A stretch of DNA of 64,000 nt. Origin: Trichobilharzia szidati (taxonomy: Eukaryota; Platyhelminthes; Trematoda; Strigeidida; Schistosomatidae). The translations under genes and the position numbers were made by a program. The stretch is taken from positions 85,573,256 through 85,637,255 of the forward strand of contig OX235271.1 of the NCBI GenBank assembly GCA_944472155.2, read 5' to 3'. This document shows, one piece after another, positions 43,545 through 53,639 of this stretch (positions within the stretch are counted from its first letter, which is position 1; the number at the start of each line of letters is the position of its first letter). The notes under the pieces are model-generated. The model was not told the DNA's origin. It was given only the letters and a program-made list of their open reading frames with translations, and searched no databases.

Positions 43545-44170
43545 TGAACTGGTTGGTTTGTTTGCGAAGCTTTCGTCGTCCTTCTGGACAACATCCCCTT
43601 TCAGCGAAAAATTAAGCATAAAGTGAAATGATTTAAATTTCTTCATGAGTGATATAATTGCGTCCGTCTCCCGGTAACCATCTTTACATATGTATTGACC
43701 ATTTTCTATGGACTTGGATTTTAAACTTTTCTGGTCACCTGATTTACTTTTTATGAGTTGGTATATTTAATCTATATTAACGTGTTTGTTAATCGCATTT
43801 TCGCTTGAGTACCAGGCTTCTAGGAATTCTCTGACTGCACTTTTGGTGTTTCCTCTGTCTAAGATTTTGACATTATCCCAATCAAATTGATGTCCATAAT
43901 TGCCTATATGCATTGATACTAAAGAATATATATCGTGTCTTTTCACGGCTGATTTGTGTTCTTGGATTCTAATTCGAAGGGGACGCCCACTTTGGCCGAT
44001 GAAATGCCTGTTACAGTTCATACAATTTATTTTGTAAATGGTATTTATTTTATCTCCTTTTTCTGTTGGATCTTTCGGTTTGTATAATATCGAATTAAGT
44101 GATTTGACTGGCTTGTGTGCTATATCTATATCAGTAAGGCAGTTACCGGAGTTATGCATATATTCCTGAG
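43545..44170 (-). pseudogene. Penelope-like element: GIY-YIG domain and terminal repeat
   Basis: A 130-codon frame (43767-44159) reads INTIYKINCMNCNRHFIGQS and GRPLRIRIQEHKSA. This is a GIY-YIG-type core with the CX2C pair typical of animal PLEs; the YIG tyrosine-isoleucine pair is FIG here. The C-terminal REFLEAWYSSENAINKHVNI is intact. The terminal repeat (43545-43690) has a stem II/GAAA string like that at 37.6 kb but its CUGANGA is interrupted by extra bases. Confidence 0.75.
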
Positions 44171-44199
44171 TGCGGATGTTCTGACAGAATTAATTCGTC

Positions 44200-44410
44200 G
44201 TGGCGCATTCTGAATTTGTAGTAGTCGGTTGAAGGTAATCGGCAGGTTGACCCGTTTGATCCGGATTCCCCGCATGTTGGTGTTCGTCAGCATGATGTGC
44301 CTACGACTTCAAAGGAAGTGATGCCCTCTCTCACCTGGCATTCTTCCAAAGTCACCTATCAGTCGTAGTGAAAGATGTTACCATTGAGTTATCCAGGTGG
44401 TGAAATAGTA
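44200..44410 (-). repeat. SINE C copy, diverged
   Basis: Order of tail, ribozyme region and head is recognisable in antisense (GAAGGTAATCGGCAGG). Core lost. Confidence 0.45.
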
Positions 44411-44985
44411 ATCAAGACAAAAACTTTGTAATTCAAATGACTCACCTTAATGTATGACTCAGGTTTTCAGTAGTACTCCAATCCTCATTGTAATGGAATA
44501 ACTGTTTGAGAAATCGCCCCTGAGCAGTCTAATTACAATACTGGTACTTATTTGGATGTTTCAGATAACTTTGTAATTATTATCCTTCTTTCTTCCAGAT
44601 AGTCCATCATTATTCTAACGTTTGCAAACCACCCATTGGCTCACCCTTTATGATTTGCCATTGTTCCTGTTTAATCTCTGATTTTAATGCTCCTCTTCCA
44701 GGTTGTGTGACGATAATAATAATGTGTGGTTTTACGGCTGGGATTTTATTTGAGTGGGTCAGGGTCATTCAGACCTTGGATTGTATGAGAGAACCGTGTT
44801 GTGTGATTCTTGATGACATAGTTCTGATCCCATCTTATTGGAAATATTCCACTTGATTCTAAGGTACCCCTTCGTACGTGAATTCTGATTAACTTATTCT
44901 TTTCTTCAGTACTTTCTTTGTATTGGAAACGTATCTGACCTGTACAGCTGCCTAATACCACTGTTGAGGTGATTTTGACTTTTCA
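44411..44985. other. Unassigned
   Basis: No supported feature. Confidence 0.35.
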
Positions 44986-44989
44986 TATT

Positions 44990-45225
44990 TGTTGTGTGTC
45001 GGTGGCATAGCGGTTAGGACGCTCGCCGACCATGCATATGGTCCGGAGTTCGATCCCCAGCCGACGCACTCCTTTACCTCGCTAAGCCAGAAATAAAGCT
45101 GATAAAGAGGAAAGGTCGGGCATGAGGCTAGCAACCCCATCCTGTAAAAATAAACACTGCTACAGAAACTTCAAGCCACTAGCTTGAAGCCCTATGTTCC
45201 ACTGGGGAACGTGAAAGAAAAAAAT
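44990..45225 (+). repeat. SINE D
   Basis: tRNA-like head: box A-like TGGCATAGCGGTTAGGACGC and box B-like GGAGTTCGATCCCC. The body (GATAAAGAGGAAAGGTCGGG, AGGCTAGCAACCCC, ACAGAAACTTCAA) matches the RTE-1 5' region at about 18905-18990. The 3' end (GCTTGAAGCCCTATGTTCCA) matches the RTE 3' end. Confidence 0.75.
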
Positions 45226-45243
45226 ATTATTATTGTTAAGTAA

Positions 45244-46581
45244 TACCTCATGGAGAGAATCAAACATGCCCTGGATGAAAAACTTTGACCGGAACAGGCT
45301 GGATTCAGGAGTAACAAGTCATGCATTGATCAAATCGGCACATTACGGATCATCAATGAACAAAGCTTGCAATGGCAGTCATCTCTTTATCTCAACTTCA
45401 TCGACTTTGAAAAGGCCTTCAACAGCGTCTATCGAGAGGTGATTTGGCAACTACTTCGCTACTACGGAGTGCCGCCAACAATTATACATCTCATCCAACA
45501 GCTGTACGACAATGCTGCATGCCAAGTAATCCAAAACAGGAAAATTACGGAATCCTTCGAAGTGAGGACAGGAGTAAAACAAGGCTGCCTACTATCGCCA
45601 ATAATTTTCTTGATTGCAGTAGATTGGATAATGCGACAGACAAAGGGCAGCGAGGAAACAGGCATAAAATGGACTCACACAAAAAACTTGGATGATCTGG
45701 ACTTCACCGATGACATATGTCTGATTTCCCACAAACTTGAAGATATGCGAGTGAAAAGCAACAAGTTGGTAGAAGAAGCATCCAGAGAAGATAGGACTTC
45801 AGGTGAACAAAGAGAAAACAGAGGTGATGAGGATTCCTGGGCAACACCATCGACAGCAACAACAACAACAGACAACAATCAGCATAAGTGGGAGGAACCT
45901 GAAAGAAACAACCTCTTTTACCTACACCTACTCAGGGAAGCATCGTTTCAACTACAGATGGACGGAGCTGACGAGGATATCAAAGCAAGAATCGGAAACA
46001 CAAGACAAGCTTTCACTACTCTCAAGTCTGTGTGGAGATCAACAGCACTCAGCGTGAAAATGAAAATAAGATCCGGATTTTCAACTCCAATGTGAAGTCA
46101 GTCAGTGCTACTATACGGATCAGAGACTTGCACTGCGCGTGATGAAGAGCGTCTCAAACAAACTACAAACCTTCATTAACAACTGTCTTCGCTCAATACT
46201 ACTCAAGATCAGATGGCCGGCCAGAAAAGATCAGCAGCAGAGATCTCTGGCAATGAGCGAACCGACAGAGCAGGAACCGATTGTGAAACAAATAGGCAGG
46301 AAGAAATGGAGATGGATTGGCCATATTCTGAGGAAACCATCAAGTGACATCACTAGACAGGCCATTGGTCGAGTGGAACCTGAATGGGAAGTGGCGAGTT
46401 GGTCGTCAGTGCAAGGGTGACTTGGAGGAGGTCCTGTGAAGAGGAGATGAAAGCATGTGGGCAGACTTGGAGCCAGGTGAAAACTTTGGCAGAGAACCGA
46501 ACGCAATAGAGACGTGCAGCTGAAGCCCTATGTTCCTATAGGAACTAAAGGAAATAATAATAATATTAATTAGTACCTCAT
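45244..46581 (+). pseudogene. RTE-2 retrotransposon, 5'-truncated
   Basis: A 242-codon frame (45367-46095) holds LNFIDFEKAFNSVYREVIW, VKQGCLLSPIIFLIAVDWIM and LDDLDFTDDICLISHKLEDM (catalytic FTDD). The post-RT domain (KKWRWIGHILRKPSSDITRQ) follows after shifts. It starts at the same base as the 14.5 kb copy. Likely short target-site duplication TACCTCAT at 45244-45251 and 46574-46581. Confidence 0.85.
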
Positions 46582-47204
46582 ATTTTATCGAATATAACTG
46601 TCTTTTCTGCTGTCGTTGGGGGGAATTTCTCGACTGTGAGTAACTCAAGAAAGTTTTAATCAGCTTTACAGTAGAACGCAAAGTTCGGTTTCCTACGTTC
46701 AGACCATAACACGTCGGTTTTGGTCGTTACATTCACTGCATCAATAAAAGAACTACCTTTCGATAACATTTTATCCCATAAAAAGAAGGTGCAACAGCGA
46801 ATCAATTTCAAAAGTCCAACAGTCATATTTATATTCAATAGAAAATTTGAAATGCTGATCAAATACCACATCTGACCTCTTCAACTGATTAAGTGATAAG
46901 TTTACTTATTCCTACAGAGCAGATTACTTCAGCAGTACACACTGTCAGGTCCATATGCATATTTTAGAACACTGTTCAGCTTGAGTGACTGGAAGAAATA
47001 AGCATATCAATAGTTTTGTCATCTAACAGTCCTGTATGACTGTTTCATAATGATTCAATCAGTCGATCAATATCTCAATGGCTATTCGTGACCTAAACCC
47101 TGACCTCTGTGTTCTCAAGTGTCACCTACATTCATTCGCCTTACCATGAGCAGAATAGTATTTTTTTCGATAATTCTGCTTAATATTTAGTTTATTATTC
47201 TTGT
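46582..47204. other. Unassigned
   Basis: A 71-codon minus frame at 46656-46871 (MWYLISISNFLLNINMTVGL) has no recognised family. Confidence 0.35.
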
Positions 47205-47435
47205 TGTCTAGGTGATCCTGTGGTAGAATCCACGCAAGCCACGCATAAGGACCAGGTACGATCCTCAGCCGGCGTATTCCATGAACCCCACATAACTGGT
47301 AGTAAACCAGCAGAGAATGGAAGGTTGGGAGCCATGCTATCAACTCCACACAGTGAAAACAACACCATGGCTACTGAAATTTCAGAAAGGAAATGACACC
47401 GTTTGTTCCACTGAACACCCATGGGATGAAAAAAC
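47205..47435 (+). repeat. SINE D copy
   Basis: Head GTGGTAGAATCCACGCAAGC with box B-like GGTACGATCCTC; body GAGAATGGAAGGTTGGGAGC; worn 3' end GTTTGTTCCACTG. Confidence 0.6.
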
Positions 47436-47642
47436 AGAAAATAACTATAATTATGTAGTCTTTCCCACTTATTAATCTATTTTGTACATTCATAATGATT
47501 AGGTCATCTTTACAGATATTACACAACACCAACTTCTGTTCTTATATGGGAATAATCAGTCTACTTAATCTCTTATGACTTCTGAGGAATATTTCATAGA
47601 AAAGTATTTCTAAGGCGGAGAATTTATAAATAAAAACATGCT

Positions 47643-47994
47643 ATTTGGTGAAGAGACCAACAAGAAACTATGGGAACAAACAAAACAAGAACCAATTGCC
47701 CAACAAATATGCAGGAGAAAGTGGAGATGGATTGGACACTCGCTGAGGAGGCCACTGGGTGACATCGCGCGTCAGGCCATGCTCGAGTGGAACCCGAAAG
47801 GGAAGCGGCGAGTGGGACGTCCAAGGGTGACATGGAGGAGATCGTGTGAAGAGGAGTTGAAACAGTATGGACTAACATGGATGCAGGTGAAAAGTACAGC
47901 AGAAGACAGAAGCAAGTGGAGACGTGTAGTTGAAGCCCTATGTTCCACTAGGAACCCAAGGGAACAATATAATAATAATAATTTGGCGAAGAGA
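47643..47994 (+). mobile_element. RTE-1 3' fragment (47657-47980) with target-site duplication
   Basis: Encodes the C-terminus in one open frame: KLWEQTKQEPIAQQICRRKW, RWIGHSLRRPLGD, EWNPKGKRRVGRPRVTWRRS, VEALCSTRNPREQ. Flanked by ATTTGGTGAAGAGA and ATTTGGCGAAGAGA (one mismatch). It is the least decayed RTE-1 C-terminus in the window and useful as a reading-frame reference. Confidence 0.9.
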
Positions 47995-48179
47995 ATGTTT
48001 CCAATGAATGTACTATCGGACAGTACACTCATATATATAGCTTTTTGGAAATAATAATGTCTGTTCACTAGTTCACCTGTTCCTTTAGAGATAGGTATAT
48101 CGGTCACTCGACACGGCTTTTGTTCATAAGAGTGCAAAAACACTATCCTTTGGGATTAAGAAGACATGGAAGCACATTA
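47995..48179. other. Unassigned
   Basis: Short stretch between two elements; nothing supported. Confidence 0.3.
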
Positions 48180-48370
48180 ATTGAACGTCTGGTCGACAAT
48201 GATAATCTTATCTTTACAACCTCTTCCTTTAAAGTTATCTATTAGGTCAAAAATAACATGCTCAAATCACTGAGTGAACGACTTATCTGTATTGCTGAAT
48301 TTTTGACAATCAAAATAAAAAAGCCAGAGCTCTGTATACAGAAGACATCTGTTCAGTCACTCCTTCTTTT
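48180..48370 (+). pseudogene. Penelope-like endonuclease C-terminal remnant
   Basis: The plus strand encodes LSERLICIAEFLTIKIKKPE and LCIQKTSVQSLL, matching the final helix region of the PLE frames at 23.4 and 56.0 kb. Confidence 0.6.
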
Positions 48371-48534
48371 GCGGTCCAAATCCGTTTACGTTAAATTATT
48401 ATAGTCCCCATCTCTCTACCTTGACATTATTTATTTTTCGTTTTGTCTACTCAGTTTGTAAATACATCCCTTATTATATCGATTATCAGTACTGTTTTCA
48501 CTTTAAATAGCTTCCGGCATTATATCACTCCTTA

Positions 48535-49605
48535 TTATTATTACTGTTCCTTTGGGTTCCTAGTGGAACATAGGGCTTCAACTACACTTCTCCACTAACT
48601 TCTGTCTTCTCCCGTACTTTTCACCTGCATCCATGTTAATCCATACTGTTTCAACTCCTCTTCACACGATCTCCTCCATGTCACCCTTGAACGTCCCACT
48701 CGCCGCTTCCCTTTCGGGTTTCACTTGAGGGCCAGACGCGCGATGTCACCCAGTGGCCTGCTCAGGGAGTGTCCAATCCATCTCCACTTTCTGCTGCATA
48801 TTTTTTGGGCGACTGATTCTTGTTTTGTTTGTTCCCATAGTTTCTTGTTGGTGATTCTTTCCGGCCATCTGATCTTGAGTGTAGATCGAAAACAGTTGTT
48901 GATAAAGGTCTGCAACAGGCTGTTGGAAATATTCTTTGTGACCCGCCAAGTTTCTGATCCATCCGTATAGAAGAACTGACTGACTTGACGTTTGTATTGA
49001 AAATCCGAATTTTGTTGTTGATGCTGAGTGACGAAGATTTCCAGATTGGTTTCGGGTTGATGAATGTGTTTCTCGCCTTTCCGATTCTCGATTTGACATC
49101 CTCGTCCGTTTCTCCTGTAGTTGAGACAATACTCCCTAGATAAGTGAAAGAAGTAACCTCTTTCAAATCCCTCCCGTTGATGGTGATTGGCGCTGGATGT
49201 TGCTGCTGCTGTTGTTGGTTGGTTGGTTATTTTCATCACCTGGAGTCCTGTCTCTGCTGCTTCTTCGACTAGTTTATCGGTTTTCGCTTGTGAGTCTTCG
49301 ATTTTGTGTGACATCAAACATAAATCATCCACGCACGACATACAGGTCTTCTAGGTTGTTCACGTCGGTCCAGGATATCCCTGTCTTCTCGTTTCCCACT
49401 GTCTGACGCATAATCCAGTCCACCACAATTAGGAATATCATTGGTGATAATAAGCACCCTTGTCTGACTCCTGTGTTTACTGCAAACGCCTCGCTGAGTT
49501 TTCCGTTGTGGATCACTTGACATGTGCCGTTGTCGTACAGCTGCTGAATAAGGTTGATGAATATCTGGGGCACGCCGTAGTACTCGAGTAGTTTCCTTGC
49601 CAATA
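48535..49605 (-). pseudogene. RTE-1 copy, 5'-truncated
   Basis: Minus strand: KLLEYYGVPQIFINLIQQLY, NTGVRQGCLLSPMIFLIVVD, then a 4-base insertion beside the FADD codons (near 49330), VDDLCLMSHKIEDSQAKTDK, and SFTYLGSIVSTTGETDEDVK to the 3' end. Several shifts. Confidence 0.85.
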
Positions 49606-50149
49606 TTAATTTAGAACATGCTCTAGAACACTATCCAGCCGGGCTGATAAAGTGAGAATGTAGGTGTGCTTATGGCTTGGTAACAGGACATCTGAAGAAC
49701 TCAGGATACCCAGCTCCGTTTGAAAAATTCTTTAAAGACATATACAAGATCTGGTCAAAGCTCTTATAATGAGTGAGATCAAGACATTCAGACCATAGGT
49801 GAAGCCCTAGCGAACTAAAAGCTCAAACCAATACCATCTACTGAAAAAGAAGTGTGTCAAATCTTTATTATTACTATGGCCATCATGAACAGTCAACTCT
49901 CCTAATAATGATAGTTATTATTGTTATTACCCGATTATGTTTCTTATCCGAATTTCCGGTTTACTTTTCTTGTTACTACTACCTTTTTAATCCATAGTTG
50001 TATGACACTTTATAATTTGACCTTTGATCGGAATTAATTCTGAAACTGTCTCTCACCCTCATTGCACGAATGTGCAATCCAGTGATGAATTTGTCGATTA
50101 GAAAACTTTCTTTGCTGCAAATTTCCTCTTCATTTTTAGAACAACACAT
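49606..50149. other. Unassigned
   Basis: No supported gene. Confidence 0.35.
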
Positions 50150-50527
50150 TTAAGCAAACAACATTGTTGCAGATACGCCTTGCCGACTGGTGAGTGCCAA
50201 CTAGCACGAAACCTAGGTTTGGCAAGGCTTCCTGCCGATTACCTCCAACTATCTAATATCATCAAATATTGTTTTTAATTAAATCTCATCAGGCCTAACT
50301 AACTCTAATATACACAAGTTTACTAATAAATATTAAAACATAAACCAATCACAGTGTTTTGTCAATAGGATAATAAATAAGATTGTGCATACAAATTGTG
50401 CAATTCGTCATAATCACAATAACAGTGACTCTGCCAGCAACAAAGATGAAAAAGTGGAGCGATCTGTGATAAGAAGAATGATGGAAAACAGCATGAATAA
50501 ACAAACAAATGTTCAAGTAGACAAACA
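50150..50527 (-). repeat. Left inverted end repeat of a Penelope-like element
   Basis: Mirrors 52262-52560 over several hundred bases (ACAAATTGTGCAATTCGTCA, ATGATGGAAAACAGCATGAA). It overlaps the first surviving RT codons. A SINE C fragment is inserted at 50166-50263. The ribozyme here has AAAA for GAAA and its stem III is split by the SINE. Confidence 0.7.
50166..50263 (+). repeat. SINE C fragment in the PLE end
   Basis: Ribozyme region (GUGAGUGCCAACUAGCACG, GAAACC) and tail. Flanked by imperfect ACATTGTT/ATATTGTT. Confidence 0.6.
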
Positions 50528-50840
50528 TAGACGAATTATTGATGAAATTCAACAATATCCATTCTTTGCTTACTGCCACCTATGAAGAGAAAAAGGATAA
50601 TACACTGCATTTTCTGAATGTCTAGCTTAGTAGGTGAGAAGATGATTACTTGGGAAAAAGCACATTCACAGGGCAATACGCACACTTCCTTCGTTAAGTG
50701 TCCATTAAATATGAAGGGAATGTTGTGAAGTGTCTTACGAGCAGAACAAGAAAGGCATGTACGGACGATCACTTACAAAAGGAATTTGAATAGATTCATG
50801 ATTCCTTAACGGAGATGAATGATAAATGAAAATATGAAAA

Positions 50841-50853
50841 CACTGGAAAGAAA
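50841..50853 (+). repeat. Target-site duplication, left
   Basis: CACTGGAAAGAAA, matched exactly at 51579-51591. It brackets the whole SINE C cluster. Confidence 0.85.
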
Positions 50854-51165
50854 TTTTTGATTGAACACTAGTCAGTAACTAGTGTAATGTGTCTAGTCCT
50901 ATCTTCGGTGCAGACTGAATTCTATCAGTCATGTTTGTAATGTGGCCACCATGCTAGGTGGCTCGCCATTACGGTGCACTGTGAATTATTGGTATTAGAT
51001 GGTTGGAGGCAATCGGCAGGAAGCCTTGGACCTAGGTTTCGTGCTAGTTGGCACTCATCAGCAAGGCGTATCTGCAACCTTGAAGGAACTGATGTCCCTT
51101 CTGAGATTCGAACCCGCGTCACCCAGTGCTGCAGTCAGAGACGTTACCACTGAGCAACTGAGTTA
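50854..51165 (-). repeat. SINE C, minus-strand unit
   Basis: Minus order: tRNA-like head (GCTCAGTGGTAACGTCTCTG; GGGTTCGAATCTC), hammerhead, tail. It forms a near-perfect inverted repeat of about 190 bp with 51166-51362. Confidence 0.85.
51023..51067 (-). ncRNA. Hammerhead ribozyme (SINE C), intact
   Basis: Minus strand: stem I GCCUUG (51067-51062) with CAAGGC (51028-51023), six perfect pairs. The core is CUGAUGA (51061-51055), stem II GUGC/GCAC with loop CAACUA, GAAA at 51040-51037. Stem III is the palindrome ACCUAGGU and C17 is at 51029. Every conserved position is present. Cleavage predicted between 51029 and 51028. Confidence 0.85.
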
Positions 51166-51578
51166 CCAACTAGCACGAAACCTAGGTCCAAGGCTTCCTG
51201 CCGATTGCCTCCAACCATCTAATACCAATAATTCACAGTGCACCGTAATGGCGAGCCACCTAGCATGGTGGCCACATTACAAACATGACTGATAGAATTC
51301 AGTCTGCACCGAAGATAGGACTAGACACATTACACTAGTTACTGACTAGTGTTCAATCAAAAATATCCAATACGGTCCTACAGGAGGTCAGTCGCGAGCC
51401 TGAATAGCTCAGTGGTAACGTCTCTGACTGCAGCACTGGGTGACGCGGGTTCGAATCTCAGAAGGGACATCAGTTCCTTCAAGGTTGCAGATACGCCTTG
51501 CTGATGAGTGCCAACTAGCACGAGACCTAGGTCCAAGGCTTCCTGCCGATTGCCTCCAACCATCTAATACCAATAATT
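51166..51578 (+). repeat. SINE C, plus-strand unit-plus-partial between two hammerheads
   Basis: Starts inside one ribozyme (from its stem II loop), runs through tail, TCCTACAGGAGG junction, tRNA-like head (AATAGCTCAGTGGTAACGTC; CGGGTTCGAATCTC), and ends just after a second ribozyme. From one predicted cleavage site (after 51188) to the next (after 51533) is 345 nt. Confidence 0.8.
51495..51539 (+). ncRNA. Hammerhead ribozyme (SINE C), one core mutation
   Basis: All stems pair as in the minus-strand ribozyme 470 bp away. GAAA reads GAGA (G at 51524), an essential adenine, so it should be inactive now. Confidence 0.75.
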
Positions 51579-51591
51579 CACTGGAAAGAAA
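51579..51591 (+). repeat. Target-site duplication, right
   Basis: Exact match to 50841-50853. Confidence 0.85.
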
Positions 51592-52261
51592 ACCTGAGAC
51601 TATGACTGCACGTAAAAGTCCTCTTTTTATTAAGTTACAATTTAATGGTGACTTGTCAAGTGAGATTTTATTCCGGGAGCATACGAAGAACTTTTTAAGC
51701 AGCACGCCTATGTTTGTCATTCTCTAGGCAACGAATGATTGGGATGCAAACGAAGGATAAGCTAGATAGTTTTGCCACATCTATGTGTATTTATCGATTC
51801 AACTGCTCCTGCGGTGACAGTTATGTTGGGCGTACTACTAGACAGCTTAGCCAACGTGTTACTGAACATCTCCCATCGTGGTTTGGCAAAGGACAGACAA
51901 AAACAATCCGTAGCTCCATTTTGTCACATTTAGTTGGTAGTAGTCATGTAGTGGAGAAAACGAGAGCTTTCAAAGTAATTCATCGTATCCCACCGAATCT
52001 TTCCGGTAGACTTCGTATTCGTCTACTGCACACAGCCAAGGAGATAGACATTCGAACTATTAAACTCTAAACTATGCATTCAAAAGAAGTTCGTACAGCC
52101 ATTAAGACCTAATCAACTGATGACTTCTACACCACCCCTAACTTATATTTTCAACTCCTTTATTATTATCATCCTTTAATCTTATCATATCTTCATTAGA
52201 ACGTATTTTATTTACTTCCCTCACAATCTAGCATTACGTAATCGGTTCACTTGTTTTTCTT

Positions 52262-52560
52262 AGCCTTTATCGACTACTTCTGCCTGAACATTTGTTTGTT
52301 TATTCATGCTGTTTTCCATCATTCTTCTTATCACAGATCGCTCCACTTTTTCATCTTTGTTGTTGTTGTTGACAGAGTCACTGTTATTGTTATTATGACG
52401 AATTGCACAATTTGTATGCACAATCTAATTATCCTATTGACAAAACACTGTGATTGGTTTATGTTTTAATATTTATTAGTAAACTTGTGTATATTAGAGG
52501 AGTTAGGCCTGATGAGATCTAATTGAAAACAATATTGTTCGCTTATATTATTTAATTCAA
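52262..52560 (+). repeat. Right inverted end repeat of the Penelope-like element
   Basis: Inverted match to 50150-50527. It carries a complete hammerhead candidate. A short direct copy of the element edge (GCGAACAATATTGTTTTCAA) recurs at 52673. Confidence 0.7.
52505..52544 (+). ncRNA. Minimal hammerhead in a PLE end repeat
   Basis: Stem I AGGC (52505-52508) with GCUU (52541-52544); core CUGAUGA (52509-52515); a very short stem II region (GAUCUAAUU); GAA at 52525-52527. Stem III is the palindrome AACAAU/AUUGUU and C17 is at 52540. PLEs are known to carry minimal hammerheads in their end repeats. Stem II is weak here. Confidence 0.55.
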
Positions 52561-52714
52561 TATAGTTTTTTTGCAATGTTATCTTGTCCAAATTTTTGTC
52601 TCCTTACTCAATGTTTTAATTGCTTACAAACCTGATTAATTCTACACACCTCTCTAGGAACAAGACATATGAGCGAACAATATTGTTTTCAATTACATCT
52701 TCAGGCTTTACTCT

Positions 52715-53130
52715 ATTTAAGTATTGGTTTGTAGGGATTTGATTGATTGGTTACAGGATTTCATCATGAGCTGACATCGGTTAGAAAACCATTGGAAAAC
52801 CTGCAGGAAGTACTGGACAGTTGTTTCGTCCTCCTAGTTTAGGACTGTTCGTCAGTACGCACCCAACGACCGGTGTTCGAACCCAGGACCTTCTGGTTAC
52901 AAGGCGAGCTAGCTGGGAGACCATTAAGTCACTGGGACCCGATCCAGTGGCCGACTCATGAATTCCAACGTCTGCCAATTCACGACATAGCGCGACCGCT
53001 AGCTAATGTCTTCAGCGAGTATTTGTCCTCACATCCGACTTGCTGTACCCTTTCTGGTCACGACTTCCCACTAAAACTCCAGGTAACTGCCTACCTGAAT
53101 AGGGCCAGTCGCTAGTGAGCATCTCATCTA
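52715..53130 (-). repeat. SINE B copy
   Basis: Minus order: upstream block, tRNA-like head (box B-like GTTCGAACACCGG region near 52875), ribozyme (GACGAAACAACUGUC-CAGUAC) and tail. The core CUGACGA is followed by ACAG and stem II is extended by two bases, so folding is uncertain. Confidence 0.65.
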
Positions 53131-53639
53131 CTTACTTAGCTTTATATATAAAACAAAATTTAACCAATGACATTGAGTTTGTGAATGAAATAATAATAAT
53201 AATGCGCTAAATGTTTTGAATGTCAGTAAAAACGATGATTACAATGATAGCAAAAATAATGATAATAAGGTCAATGTTAACAAAAGTACAAGGAGTTTAT
53301 GCAGGTGGTGTTAAGAATAACGAAGATAGTAGGCTTATGCAAACAATTCAATAAATAAATAAATTCAAATCTTATGAGTTACATAATAATAATAATAATA
53401 AGGGTGAAGTGGACAGATAAACAGAGTTTAAATAAATATCATAAAAGTAAAAGAATTTACCTAAGCCATAGGAGAAACAAAGGTAGAACAAATTTCTTTT
53501 GTATGCAAAAATTTAGATGGTTCTCTCTAATAAATTCCCATAGCTTTTCTATGCATAAAAGGCGGCTTGGAATTCCGTTCGAAAGGTTCAATGGAATGCG
53601 ATAAATAACTTTGAAAGCCCTTCTTCCGTCCACTTGGTG
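53131..53639. other. Unassigned
   Basis: An AAT microsatellite at 53384-53400. A 76-codon plus frame at 53374 (VKWTDKQSLNKYHKSKRIYL) is not recognised. Confidence 0.35.

Larger units (their letters stand above)
50528..52075 (+). pseudogene. Penelope-like element: RT thumb, linker and GIY-YIG nuclease
   Basis: In order: RT C-terminal region (EEKKDNTLHFLNV, STFTGQYAHF, NVVKCLTSRTRKACTDDHLQ), a SINE cluster (50854-51578), linker (KSPLFIKLQFNGDLSSEILF), and a 118-codon frame with CIYRFNCSCGDSYVGRTTRQ and LSQRVTEHLPSWFGKG, then RIRLLHTAKEIDIRTIKL and a stop at 52070. The YVG replaces YIG; the CX1C/CX2C-type cysteines and catalytic arginine helix are kept. Stops in the RT part and one frameshift near 51715 make it non-functional. 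RT palm and fingers are missing. Confidence 0.8.

Noticed and set aside
44990..45225. Hammerhead in SINE D
   Set aside because: No CUGANGA/GAAA pair with a stem II between them in any of the D copies.
50925..51292. Overlapping frames repeating the same peptide on both strands
   Set aside because: They come from the SINE C inverted repeat; the peptide is not a gene product.
51395..51560. CRISPR-like or satellite array
   Set aside because: Repeats are dispersed SINE units in mixed orientation, with no regular spacer structure.
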